Notes: generated from the sequence alone by a model not told the origin. A DNA stretch of 64,000 bases from Gigaspora margarita (GCA_009809945.1 WTPW01000587.1:56298-120297); one strand, 5' to 3'. Shown: positions 46,553 through 58,655, numbered from the stretch's first letter. Made by a program: numbers and translations.

Positions 46553-47260
46553 TAAATATGTTACAAAATATATAACAAACCCTGAACCTTCAGAAACATT
46601 TACTATTGAAGACCAAGACAGCTATTGAACCCATGTACAAGCAAGAAAACTTGGAGCAATAGAGTTAATAATACTACTTCTTCAATACCAGATAACAAGA
46701 TCAACCATTCCAGTTCAATACCTTCTTTCAGCATTATCAAATTTATGCATCAGAGCAGTAAAACCTATACATCTACAGCTTAATGAAGAAAAAAAACCAT
46801 ACTGAGATGATACAATTGATAAGTACTTTGATCCGGTGTCTGAAATTGAGTTGCAGAGTCTGCGGACTGCAACAAATTTTAAAATTCTGCAACCAAAATT
46901 TGAAATGCATATGCAAATTCTGCACATAAATTTGCAAAATTTGCTAATAAAATTCTATTTATGCTTATGTGCGCAACTAAATTTTTATAAATTTTTATAA
47001 TCTGCAAATATTTTTTTATTTGGTTGCGGCCCGCAACTAATTTAAAAATTGAATTTCAGATACTGCTTTGATCGACCTAAAAATAAAGAATTTGAGAATA
47101 TGACATATTCAGAATACTTTTAGAAATATAATATAAAACTTTTGCAGCCCTCCCAAAATATGAGGCAACAATGGACAAGAGATCGAAAAGATCAATATAT
47201 ATCTAAAAGAAAAACCCTTACTTTTAAGATTCGTTACCTACAAAGTAGAAGACGGTAAGC
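46553..47260 (+). pseudogene. Helitron gene, region between Rep and helicase
   Basis: One frame reads FAKYVTKYITNPEPSETFTI, ARKLGAIELIILLLQYQI and DDTIDKYF, with stops replacing single residues (TGA after QDSY and after KPY). It is cut at 46834 by a 232-bp hAT-like element and resumes as FDRPKNKEFENMTYSEYF. The join across the removed element restores the conserved order. A GTAAGC donor at 47255 probably starts an intron ending near 47481 before GELFFFQYLIIKIP. Confidence 0.85.
46834..47065. mobile_element. hAT-like MITE, 232 bp, in the Helitron
   Basis: Ends CGGTGTCTGAAATTGAGTTG and (read inward) CAGTATCTGAAATTCAATTT. A perfect 8-bp target duplication CTTTGATC lies at 46826-46833 and 47066-47073. 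Internally rich in TTTGCAAAAT/ACTGCAAC motifs. Confidence 0.92.
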
Positions 47261-47481
47261 CTAATCATTACCAATATATCATTTATAACAATACAAAATA
47301 AAAAAAATTACTTAAAGTTTTGAAAAAATAATTAGAATTAAAAATAAAAGCAAGACAAAAAATAAAATAATAATAATAAATATATCAAAAATAAAAACAA
47401 ATAAATATATTAATACAAGCAAAAAGTTATATAAAATTAAATAAACCAAAACGACTCAAAATTCATCAAACCTCAAATTAG

Positions 47482-49088
47482 GTGAGCTATTCTTCTTCCA
47501 ATATTTAATAATAAAAATTCCATGCTACTCAGAAGAAGAACTTCTTGGAAACCATCTGAATTACTTCAAAAAATTTAAATTCTTATTCCTTGAACAATAT
47601 GAACAAGAAATTAATAGACTAATCAACACCTTAATAACACAACAACTTCAAACATCAAATGCCTATAAAAAAATTGTAAGACAAATACTAACCAATTTAA
47701 ATAACATAGAACTCCATGAATTAATCCTTAAACAACTTATATCACTAGAACAAAAAACCCCAACCACTAACTCTCACTGTACCTTAATGCTAGATGAAAA
47801 CCAATATTTAATATATAACATCCTTTGTAACTCCTGGGGGTTAGAAAGCAAAGTTAGATACCCATACTTCTTTTTAACTGGGTCAGCTAGTACGAGTAAA
47901 TCATATCTTTTATATATAATTATATACCTTCTTATATCAAAAAAACTCAATTACCTTGTAATTGCACAACTAGAGTGGCTGCACAAAATGTTGATAGAAA
48001 AACTATCTATTTGGCCCTAAAGATAAAACAAACATATTTTCAATATGAGACCTTGGCAATTTATGATCAAACTACAAGAGAATCTCTAAAAAAAGTTGAA
48101 TTCCTAATCATTGAAGAAGTATCAATGGTTTCGAGTAATCTATTCTCATTTATTAGCAACATGTTCAGTTCAATTCATCAAAACTCAAAAATATTTGGTG
48201 GAATTCCTGTGCTACTAGTTAGTGACCTCTTCCAACTGCTACTAATAAATGCTCAATATGCATTTCATTCACCTGCCTAGAAAAGATTTTTCCATTATTT
48301 TTAACCCAATCTAAAAGACAGAGAAGTGATCCCAGTTTTTACAACTTACTTCAAGAATTTTGACATGGTTGCTTATCAGAAATATCCTAAGATATAATCA
48401 ACTACAAGAAACAAAACCCAAATCCTGAACATAGCATGATTACTGCTACTTATCTTGTAGGAACACGTGAATCTGCTAAAGAGATTAACAAAATCATATG
48501 CAAAAATCTTCTAACCAATGAATCCAGCCTTAATCATTAGTTTCAAAAGCCTTAGATACCATTAATCATAAACTTCTAATTATATCTGACAAAAATAACT
48601 TCAATTACGACTATCACACTAACTTACCAGATGAAATAATTCTTAAAGAGAGGGCAAGAGTTATGTTTCTGAACAGCAAATTATTCGAACATAATATCTG
48701 TAATGGCACAATTGGTGTAATTACCAACATAATAAACGACCAAACTATTGAGATGACCTTTCCTACCACAACTGACATTGTCAAACTTAATGTTCAAAAA
48801 GAAGTAGGCTACTTTGAAATTAATGGAAACCCAGCATCAAGACATCAATTCTCTTTTCAAAATGCATTTGCACTCACAATCCACAAAACTCAGGGACTAA
48901 CCTTACCACAGACTACACTTAGCGTAGACCACAACATTTTTGCAGAAGGACAAGTCTACATTACGATGAGCAGAGCTCCTACTTGAGAATCCATCAACAT
49001 ATTAAACTTTGACTTTAATTCTATAAAAGCAAATATATCTGTTATAAACGAGTATGCTAGACAAATGAAATACACAGAAAAGGACTAA
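47482..49088 (+). pseudogene. Helitron Pif1-type helicase domain
   Basis: Begins GELFFFQYLIIKIPCYSEEE. The P-loop reads FLTGSASTSKS, where Pif1 helicases have GSAGTGKS, so two glycines are lost. A frame change near 47975 leads to VAAQNVDRKTIYLALKI, the Walker B-like LIIEEVSMVSS (Asp to Glu) and FGGIPVLLVSDLFQL. After stops at 48278, about 48360, 48391 and 48538 the frame from 48540 reads LPDEIILKERARVMFLN, NGTIGVITNII, FALTIHKTQGLTLPQTTLS and EGQVYITMSRAPT, then TGA at 48984 where the family has Trp, and ends at 49086-49088. This unwinds DNA during Helitron transposition. It cannot be active. Confidence 0.9.
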
Positions 49089-49089
49089 T

Positions 49090-50200
49090 ACATATGTGAT
49101 AGAATTAATTATTCATAAATATCTTTTTTTTTATATGCTTTTAATTTGATAATCTAAAGTATATCAAAAAGCTCCCATCATATAAACGGTTACATACTTA
49201 TTAAATCAACTAATCAACTAAATCAAAATCAAAATCAAACAAATTAAAAATATACTAACACATTATAAGACCTCCCTACTCAATAATTTTTTTTTAAAAT
49301 TATTATTAAAATTATTCATATATATGTACATATTATTGCTAATTTTTTTTTAAAAATATATTAAAACTAAACTCTAAATAAACATTACCTTATTTTTCTA
49401 TTTATTGCTTATAGTAAATGATCTATAAATATTTAAGATCTAACATATATATCACAACAATCAAAACTATTAGTTCAGCTATAAAATCTGTATCAATAAT
49501 AATAATGTAAAATGATACTTCAATCGCATAAACAAAAACTAACTAAATCAATTTTAACGCATCAACATCATAACAATAAAAGAGTATATTTTACTTATTT
49601 TTCACTTTTATCCAAAATCTATTATCCAAATCCACTTTTCTTATCCCTATTAATATAATTAAAACATTATTTAAATCTAAATTTTCCTTTAACCTTCAAA
49701 ATTCCGTAAAAGAATTAACGTAAAATAGGTTTCCTCTTATCATTTATAATAAATTGTTTAATTATTTGCATATATTTCTGCTAGCTTTTTTTCTTTTAAT
49801 TGAAAAAAAAATCAAAAGAACCTAAATCTTATAATATTATTAAGATTGCATTTTGCCTAGATATTTTTTTCTGGTAGATACATTCAAACCATTCTCTGTG
49901 GTATAGTTCAGTTCTTTAGGAAGTCTGTATCATCTTCCTCCTTATACATGCCCCACATTGATGATGATGATCACGCCCAGAGTAAAGAAAAAAATAAGAA
50001 AAAATAAATTTAATATATGACATGCTTTCAAGAGAGGGAATATATGGATCCTAAACCATTTAATACGAATCCCTGCATCTTATTATTTTTTATATAGTAC
50101 ACTTAGTCAGAGGTCCTATCGCTTCAATGATAGAAACAAAATTTTTTGCTTGACTTTCAGTGAAGTATAAGAGCAAAAAAGTGAGATAGATACATTCATA
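49090..50200. other. AT-rich stretch downstream of the Helitron
   Basis: No gene seen. The Helitron 3' hairpin with CTRR end should lie here but could not be fixed. At 49890-49985 there is a weak partial relative of the 375-bp repeat (GTTCTTTAGGAAGTCTGTATCATCTTCCTC). Confidence 0.5.
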
Positions 50201-50204
50201 TCAT

Positions 50205-50965
50205 TTACATAGTGTAGCCTGGTGGTTTAAAACCTGGAAAGTTCATTAGGCCTTCCTCACCTTGCATATGCCCTATGTAAAAAAATAATGATTGCGCCCT
50301 TGTTTTAAATTATGAAAAAAAATTACTGAGTTAAAAATCATGTAAGGCTAATAATTTATTACATCGCATTAATAAGCACTGCAGGAATTCAATATAAATT
50401 ACTACGTTACTCATGCAGGGTACACTCCTTGAGTAACATCCATTAATTAAGCTACAAAAAATATAATAATCCTAATACTATAAAGGTAAGATTAACATGC
50501 CTATAGTGATACAATTATAAAAGCTATATACAACTTATAAATTAGACAAATACAGAAGTGAGAAACAAGAAAAAAAAATATTTCTGTAGTGTAGTCTGGT
50601 GGTTTAAAACCCAGGAAGTCTATTAGATCTTCCTCTTCTTGCATACACCCTATGTAAAAAAATGACGATATTGCCCTCAGTTTAAATTATAAAAAAAAAT
50701 TTACTGTTAAAAAATCATATAAGGGTTAATAATTTATTATATCTCATTAACAAGCACTGCAGGAATTCTACATGAAATCACTATATTGCTATTATTTATT
50801 ACAGTATTATGCAGAGTGCACTCCTTCAGTAACATCCATATAAGTAAGCCACAGAAAATATAATAACCCTAATACTATAAAGATAAGCTTAACATAACTA
50901 TAGCAATACAATTATAGAAGCTATATACAACTTATAAATTAAACAAATACAGAAGTGAGAAACAA
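50205..50965. repeat. Two-copy tandem duplication, about 375 bp
   Basis: Copies 50205-50570 and 50585-50965 share TAGTGTAG(C/T)CTGGTGGTTT, AAGCACTGCAGGAATTC, AGTAACATCCAT and ACAAATACAGAAGTGAGAAAC. The second copy has a roughly 20-bp insertion near 50800. Confidence 0.85.
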
Positions 50966-50969
50966 AAAA

Positions 50970-52205
50970 AAAATTATTCATTAAACTTACATATACAAAT
51001 CCAAATTTTGTAAATAAACTAAGTACATGATATTAGAAATTTATTACAGCCTTACCATTAGAATTTATAAGATTAAAATAATATCAAAATCATACATATA
51101 TAAAATTTTATTTCCATCATTTTTAATTAATACACCATGATCTATTTAAACATTAATTTTTGCTTATTTTTGCTTTTTTCTTCTTTTACACATGCTTAGA
51201 TTCTTCGTCAGGCTGCACTCTCCTACTATACATTTCATCTCCAATTATCAAGTATTATATAATCAAATCAATTCACTATCTCCACTCGCATTTCTATTCC
51301 TATCTAAAGAATTACCCATGACAATATGAACAAACTTACAGAAAATCTATATCTTAACAATGTAAGTATCATGAACAAATTCCTGAATTAAATTAAACTC
51401 TCAAGATGCATAACCTATACAAAATAAAAACTTAACCAATTATAATTAAACAAATACTGATTACAACTTAATTTAATCTCCTACTTCAATATCTTATGAA
51501 CCTCAAGACACCTACCAACTCTTCCACGCATCTTACTCCTTTCCAGTTCAAACAATAAAACTCTTAACCTATATTTGAATAGAATTTAGATTAGATATAT
51601 ATTATTAGATATCATATAGTCGATACCAAAAATCTACCCTATCTCAACATACATATCACAAATACCTATTAAATATACAAAAAAAATTATAAATATAACA
51701 AATATACAAAATAACTTTATATCCTAAATAAAAATTTATTAAAAATAAATAATCATACAATATACCAACAACTAACATGTAAAATAACATATTAAAATAA
51801 AAAATTAAAATAAAAACAAAATAAACCAAAATTTACTAGCAAAACTACAATACTACATATATTAACAGAATTACAACCAATCTTATTCTGCAAAAAATCA
51901 CAAACAATTTAACCAAACAACCAAGACACAACAAAAAAAAATTTCAAAACTATACCCAATACAAACTCAATTAAACAATGATAAAAATCAAAATAAAAAA
52001 ACTTTCAGCACATGAGCAGGTGCATAACTTGTTTACATAAATGTAAATCGATTAACAAATCACCTGATTGGCTATCTATATATATATTCTTCAGTCTCGC
52101 ATCATATGATCACTATTTGTTTTGATTTTTGGACTGATCCTGGATTGACAAGTTAAATGTAACAGGGAACTATCGGGCAAACATGTTCAGCTAGACAGTA
52201 GCTAG
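50970..52205. other. AT-rich intergenic stretch, no gene seen
   Basis: Mostly A-rich on the + strand; no motif or repeat stood out. Confidence 0.5.
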
Positions 52206-52413
52206 ACTGTCCCAAATTAGAAAATAGTCATTAAAGTTTTTTTATACAGTTTATAATACTCTTTTCATGAGGTCCTCATGGCTTATTCACATTATAAAAC
52301 ATGATCAAATTAGTATACAAACTAATGACTTTCATATTGTACTTTAATAAAATAGTTTGATTCAAGATGATTCACTGGATATTTATATCATGGGTCTGTA
52401 TTATTTTACTGAA

Positions 52414-52691
52414 AATCACTTCACAGACATCCCATTTCACTAACAAATTATTCACCAAAAAGTTCATTTTACTGATAGTACAATCAACTAAAGCTCATTT
52501 CACCACCAAGTTTTTTTCTATAAAGCATACTAACTTTAAACCTACTTTTACCCTGACCCTACCCTAACCCTAATAACAATAACCAGAATTACTTTGTCAG
52601 TGAAATGAGCTTTAGTGAATTGTACTGTTAGTAAAATCAACTTGTTGGTGAAAAATTTATTAATAAAATAGGATGTCTTAAAGTGATTGTT
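52414..52691. mobile_element. Fold-back element with telomere-like core
   Basis: Arms of about 110 bp built from degenerate TTCA(C)TTT(A/C)AC(T/C)(A/G)A-type units: AATCACTTCACAGACATCC against GGATGTCTTAAAGTGATT. The loop holds ACCCTGACCCTACCCTAACC (52550-52570). Related units occur at 19040-19090 and 60588-60850. Confidence 0.7.
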
Positions 52692-52777
52692 GGTGAAATG
52701 ATTGCCACCCTTATATCATAACTTTAAATACAGAAATCATAATATAAATATCTGGTAAATCCTCTTGAATCAAACTA

Positions 52778-54004
52778 CAGTCAGACCTCACTATAGTTAT
52801 ACTCATATAGTCACACCTCTATATAAGCACCCAATATTGTGCAACAGACTTAAATATGGGGCCTTTGCAATAGAAAGGGCTGATACTGCCCAAAAATAAA
52901 AATTGTGTTTTTGTTGTATCTGGATAAATTTGACATGGGCTACAATTTTTAATTATAAATGGAAATTGATTTGCATAATAAAAAATTAAATTATTTAAAA
53001 AAAATTTTTTTGGAGTTTCATAGAACATGGGATTGCCTGATACAACTGGGCAATCAAATCATGAAATTTTTGATTAACTCGGATCAGTCCAAACAAAACA
53101 AACATGTTTTTTCAAAATCGTATATAAACTAGTATTGGCCCTTTCCACTGCAAAGGCCCCATATAGTAAAAAAACCTCCTTTTAGTCACAAATCACCTAT
53201 AATCACTATCACAAAAAAAATTGATTTTTTTATAAATATTATTAAATAAAAACCCTCTTTATAGTCACCAATGTTGACTAAATATTGATTAAAAAATCTA
53301 ATTGGCTGATATTCATATTTATGTTTATTTAAAATATTCTATTAAAAATTCTTAAGGTTTGACAGCAAATAGCTTTTGATGCAGCAGTCCGATTTAAATG
53401 AAACCACCACCAAAATGTTCGTCTCGATGAGACGATTCTAATGAGCCCAAAATCGTTAAAATCCAATCACAGGCTCCTGTGATCGTTAAGGATTTGTGTC
53501 ACTTTACATGTTTAAGAATTGATTAAATTAAATATCTAGGCAAAAAATCCTTAATGATCTTAGCATTTTGTAACTAGATTTGACAATTTTATACTCTTTA
53601 GAAAACACTCTGGTTGTCATTTTATCCAAATTACCACTGGATCAAAGTTATTCATTATCAAAGATTTAAATTTTTTAATAGTATTTCAAATATGCACAAA
53701 TATATTATTAATTGACCTTTGGTCATGTGACCATAACAAAGTCTTTTATTTATAGTCACAACTCTATACAATCACCAAAATAGGGTGCTACAGTCTACTT
53801 CTGCAATAGTCACACCCAAAATACACATTTTCTTGAGACTATATACCAATCATTTGCAGTAATATAAAATTAACTCTCATTATAATCACATGATGTGACT
53901 ATTATTATGTTTCTCTTGCTATAGTCACATAAAGTTTCTGCCAGACAGTATGACTATAGCAGGAGTATACTGTACCAACTTGTGATTATAGAGAGGTCTG
54001 ACTG
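52778..54004. mobile_element. Pogo/mariner-like non-autonomous element, 1,227 bp
   Basis: Ends CAGTCAGACCTCACTATA and (inward from the right) CAGTCAGACCTCTCTATAAT, flanked by TA at 52776-52777 and 54005-54006. CAGT-RACCTC-TATA termini are characteristic of the pogo/Tc1-mariner group. The interior has repeated CTATAGTCAC motifs, a nested element (52858-53161) and a GTCTC palindrome (53380-53495), but no transposase. Confidence 0.88.
52858..53161. mobile_element. Nested inverted-repeat element, about 300 bp
   Basis: Ends GGGGCCTTTGCAATAGAAAG and its inverse CTTTCCACTGCAAAGGCCCC, flanked by ATAT on both sides. Lies wholly inside the pogo-like element. Confidence 0.8.
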
Positions 54005-54667
54005 TATTTTATTAAGGGTAGAGAGTATGTAGATCATTTTTTATATGGTATTTTGGAAATTTCATATAAAACTGATATATACTACTAATAAACCTTTTTA
54101 AATTACAACTAATTTTCATTAAAATTTTACAAAAATATAAATAAAACAATTTATCTATTATAGTAAAATTTTGAACTATTATTATATTTTAAAAAAATAT
54201 AGTGTATATATCACAAAGTTTTTCTGGGTTGACCCAAATTTTTCTGGGTTGCACAAAATTACTAATTCTGATTGGTCAATTTGTGTAAATTTATAAGTTA
54301 TTTTATTATTAAATTTTAATACCAAAATTTAAAAATATATAATTCACTGAGTTTTTAACCAATTTTAATAATTTTACTATCATTAGAATTAGAAAAACCA
54401 GCTTTACAAACTTGTCTTAAGAATTAAAATTAGTTTACTTAATATAATTTTTTATAAAATTAAATATAAAAAAATTTACTATTAATATTATATATAATTT
54501 TAAAATAGCACCCTCTACCTTTAAAGTACAATACTAAAGTCACAAGTTTGTATACTAATTTGATCACGTTTCATAATGTGAATAAGCCACAATGACCTCA
54601 CAAAAAGAGTAATATAAACTGTATTAAAAACTTTAAAAAATTGTGTAATGATTATTCTGACTATTTT

Positions 54668-54980
54668 CTAATTTGGGGATCTATTAAAGCCAGATGCTAT
54701 TACGTGACTGACAACCAATCAAATTATAAAATTTTGTCATCAAAGATCAGGCCGATGAGCAAAAACAAAGAAAAAAAGTGAAAAATACCAAAAATAAAGA
54801 AACAATTATCTAAACCTGTCTCAAAGCATTAATAAAAAATGTCAGGAAGGCAGTTTTATCTATAAGTTATCTCTAACCCTAGCTTTTAACTAACCCTTAC
54901 CCTACTTTAATTAAATAATATAAAACATATAAAGGCAACTGGCTTTAATGGTCCCTCTAATTTGGAATAGTCTCTCCTAG
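54668..54980. mobile_element. Inverted-repeat element with CCCTAA-like interior
   Basis: CTAATTTGGGGATCTATTAA at the left is inverted as CTGGCTTTAATGGTCCCTCT with AATTTGG at the right. The interior holds CTCTAACCCTAG and TAACCCTTACCCTAC (54872-54905). It abuts the right arm of the element at 52208-54680 and may share its terminal sequence. Confidence 0.55.
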
Positions 54981-55114
54981 AGTAAGCATGTGATGTGTCT
55001 GTAAAATTATGGAAATTATTGTAATTAATTTTTCAGCTAACATCACCCTCACCTCCTCCTTTTATGTTCTCTGATAAAACAAATATATAAAAAAAGTAAA
55101 AAATAATACAATAG

Positions 55115-55215
55115 GGTGGTTTCAAATTTTGGCCTAAATTAAACTTAATTCAGGCTAAAATTCAAAATAACTCTCTATGCATTATTTTGCAGTTATATGG
55201 CAAATATAAAATAAA
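55115..55215. repeat. Palindromic repeat, copy 2 (partner at 19190-19320)
   Basis: TTTGGCCTAAATTAAACTTA and AATTCAGGCTAAAATTC, then GTTATATGGCAAATATAAAA, in the same order as the copy at 19190. Confidence 0.65.
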
Positions 55216-55489
55216 AAAATATTAAAAAATAGAAATAATATAATATTTACTATAGGTGATTATTACCTATGATCTGCAATGTATAAATAAAAATAAATTA
55301 TTTTTATCAAAACAAAAAACTAACCTTTTTAGTGTTAGGTTAGGGTAAGGGTTAGAAATTAAAAAGGTGCTTTTATATGTAAAATTTTGCAAGAAATTTT
55401 TTTTTGCATAAAAAAAATTAGTTTCATAGACAAATTTTTAGGTAGAAGCAATTGTTAAAAAATTCTTTGTTTTTGTTTATTTTGTTATA

Positions 55490-55842
55490 CAGTACCGGAT
55501 AGTATAAGACATCCACTCTATTCATATAGAGTGCCAATTTTTGATGCTTATGTAATCAATTCTAATTGGCTAATTTTGACGTAATTAATTCTAATTGGTT
55601 AATTGAACATATATATTTTCTTTTTTTTATATTAAACGCCGATTTTTTAAATCATTATAAACTTTAACTCATAATAACTCCTTTAAAACAAAAAATAATA
55701 ATAAATCCTTTGACAGAAATGTAGTATAGCAAAAAATCTATCAATTTGTTGAAGGTTTTTTGATTTAACTTGTTTTGAAAAAGTTATAATGATTTAAAGT
55801 TTTTATTAATAAAAAGTGGATGTGTTTTGCTATCCGGTACTG
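55490..55842. mobile_element. TA-flanked inverted-repeat element, 353 bp
   Basis: Ends CAGTACCGGATAGTATAAGA and (inward from the right) CAGTACCGGATAGCAAAACA, then ATCCACTT/ATCCACTC in both; TA at 55488-55489 and 55843-55844. No coding capacity. Confidence 0.9.
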
Positions 55843-56197
55843 TACAAAAATTGATTTACATATTACACCTAATCCTAAATTTTGATTGGCTATTGTACTA
55901 CAGGTGATAATTACCTGTGGCATATATTAGAATTCTCCTAAAAAATAATATTAAATAAATAGTTTATATAAAATAAAACTAGAGGTGCAGCTAATTGTGG
56001 GAAGTGAAATAGTTGTTTAAATATAGTATGTTAAGTTTAGGCATAATTAATAAAATTATAGTTTACAGATATTTTAAAGTTTAGGAAGTTTTTTATAAAT
56101 GTTGTTTTGGAAATTTAAAAACCTAATTGTTGTGTTTTTGTTTATATTTTTCTAATGTACAAGAATAGCGCTAGGCATTGTCAAAGTCATGCTAGGG

Positions 56198-56477
56198 CAG
56201 TGTTGTATGTTTTGGCTGTCTACAGCCTTTTTTGGCTTGTCCACGTCCAAAATTGTCCAAACGTCCAAGATTGTCCAAAGCTTGTTCAGGCTTTAATAAT
56301 TAATAAATCTATCTAAAAAATATATAACTATATATTTTCTTAGGTGCTAAACACATTCCAGTTGAAATTAAAATAGGTTATCTTAATAAAATTTCAAGTA
56401 ATTTTACTTTATTTAATTGTTCAAAATTGTCCAAAATTGTCCAAGCCATTGTCCAAGGCTGTCCCATGACAACACTG
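56198..56477. mobile_element. hAT-like element, 280 bp
   Basis: Ends CAGTGTTGT and ACAACACTG with further inverted GGCTGTC/GACAGCC-type sequence. A perfect 8-bp target duplication TGCTAGGG lies at 56190-56197 and 56478-56485. Inside, AAATTGTCCAA is repeated several times. Confidence 0.92.
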
Positions 56478-56590
56478 TGCTAGGGTTATTATTAGGCGTC
56501 CGCATAGGCTGAGTAGAGTCAGGTAATAGCAATACCCAAGCCCTACCCATTTGTGTAAAGGCTTAACTATTGAGCTCTTACCCTTACCAT

Positions 56591-57925
56591 CAGTGTTAGA
56601 AATCATATGTTCACAGCGTTCACAGTGAACATAAATTTTTTTAAAAAATCTAAATTTTTATATTTTATGTTCACATAGTGTGAACATAAGAAATCAAAAA
56701 TTTTATATTTTATGTTCACATAGTGTTAATATAAATTTTAATTTTTATAATTTCTTATTTATAATTTATTACATTTACCAAAAATAAGTCTCCTTTTTTG
56801 GACAATTTTGAATACAAAAATCTGTGAGTAGCTTATTTTTGGATATAATCTATTTTTGGTCAATTGCAAATAGTCATTACATTATAAAGTCCAAATTCTA
56901 TTATTTAAATTGGTTATTGGTGCTTAAGCAAACTTGTTTGTAAGCATAATATATACTGAAAGTTTCATCAAAATGGTGCACTTTTTATTATTTGACTTTA
57001 AATTTTAACTTCAACGAATAATTTTTTAGATAAAATTTATTTTTTCGTTGAAAGAAAAATTCAAAGCATAATAATAAAAAGTTCTCCAATTTTCTTGAAA
57101 ATTTTAAAGTATGTACAATTTGATCTTCCGAGTAAGTTTACTTAAGCGACTGTAATCAATTTACATAGTAAACTTTGGACTTTACTATGTAGCAACTGTC
57201 ATCGATCGTGGGATAGCTTATTTTCAGGTCAAAAACGTTTTTGAGTTTTTTGACCAAAAGAGGGGGATAACTTATTTTCAGAGATGGCTTATTTTTAGCA
57301 AGATACAGTATGCTAATACAAGTACAAATAGAGTGCTTCTGGCTTTGCAACTTTAATTTCAAAAAAAATTAATAACTTTATTTCAATTTAGGAACTAAAT
57401 TTTCTTCACTAATTAATATTAAAATTTAATTAAAGAATGGAATTTTGTTTGTATATTGCTTAAAATTTTTAATACTTCCACTTTATAATATAGTAGTAGA
57501 ATGTATATTTTTATAACAAAATTAATTAAAACCAAACTTAGAAATAGAATATATTTTAGAACTTCTAATTATCTTTTGTTAATTTTTATAAAAAGTTCAT
57601 CTATAAATGATTTAATTTTGAACATGCATATAAAGTTTGGCAAATTTATTATATAGAAATAATCAATAATATACCATTTTAAATAAAGATTAAATATATT
57701 AATTTTATAAATAAATAGCTATACAATTTAGTTATATTAAATATAAATTTATAATTAATAAATACAAATTATATTAGTAAAATATTTGTAATTTCAAGAG
57801 TTTTTAATTTTATATATTAATTATTATAAATTTTATTTGTGAACATATTTATTTTTAATGTGAACATTATAAAAAAAAATTATGTTCACAAAAATCATAA
57901 ATTTGTTTTTGAATTTCCAACACTG
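56591..57925. mobile_element. hAT-like element, 1,335 bp
   Basis: Ends CAGTGTTAGAAATCATATG and (inward from the right) CAGTGTTGGAAATTCAAAAA. The 8-bp target duplication CTTACCAT lies at 56583-56590 and 57926-57933. Copy B of the surrounding repeat has the uninterrupted site CTTACCCT (61691-61698). Subterminal TATGTTCACA/TGTGAACATA repeats sit at both ends. A middle stretch (56900-57150) resembles the hairpin units at 39.0-40.1 kb. No transposase seen. Confidence 0.93.
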
Positions 57926-58589
57926 CTTACCATAGAGCCCAAAATTCAATACTCTAGCCTGGCCTGTTAGGCCCACAGGTATCCATGAACTGCCTATGGG
58001 CCTAAATTTACTCATACAAAATTACAAGTGCAATAATAAATCTTTTAATATTACTACTGTTACTATTAATTGAGAGAGCAATTACCAATTTAGCTCTAAA
58101 TGTTTCGTTCACGACGATGGAACATGTGATATGAGATCACGAGATAGCTGATTCAGGATCAATCACAATTATCAATAAATTAAATCAAACAGAAGCTCAG
58201 TAATTAAATGTTATGCAAGTAATGTATTTAATTTAAGGATAAATGATGTGAGAGTAATGGTAAGGAAGTTTAAGAAAATAAAATGATAGATTAAGGATAG
58301 TTACTTTAAGAATAGCGATCAGTAACGAATTTCTTAAAGGTTTTAATTAAGGTATGACAAAAATAAAATAAATAAATTTAGATATATCAAAATAATAAAT
58401 TACTAAAAATGTACATAAATAAAATAGATATCAATTGAGAAATCGATTTTTAGTTAAACTCTTTTAAAGATATCGAAGTCTGAAAGTAACTTTATTAAAG
58501 TGAAAATTTATGTTAAAGCTACTGCGCTACATTTTAAGTCTCTTTTAATCCCTTTACATCTTGCTCTCAAATTCACTCACAATCATGCT

Positions 58590-58655
58590 CTCAATATCGC
58601 TCACAATATTGTTTACAATATTGCTTACAATATTGCTTACAATATTGCTTACATG
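58590..58655. repeat. 12-bp tandem repeat (CAATATTGCTTA)n
   Basis: Five or so units; the matching array in copy B is at 62385-62445. Confidence 0.85.

Larger units (their letters stand above)
52208..54680. mobile_element. Large inverted-repeat element (about 2.5 kb) hosting others
   Basis: Left arm 52211-52350 and right arm 54530-54678 are inverted copies: CCAAATTAGAAAATAGTCA, TACAGTTTAT, GAGGTC, GGCTTATTCACATTAT and GATCAAATTAGTATACAAACT appear in both. Between them sit a fold-back (52414-52691) and a TA-flanked pogo-like element (52778-54004). No target duplication could be fixed. Confidence 0.75.
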
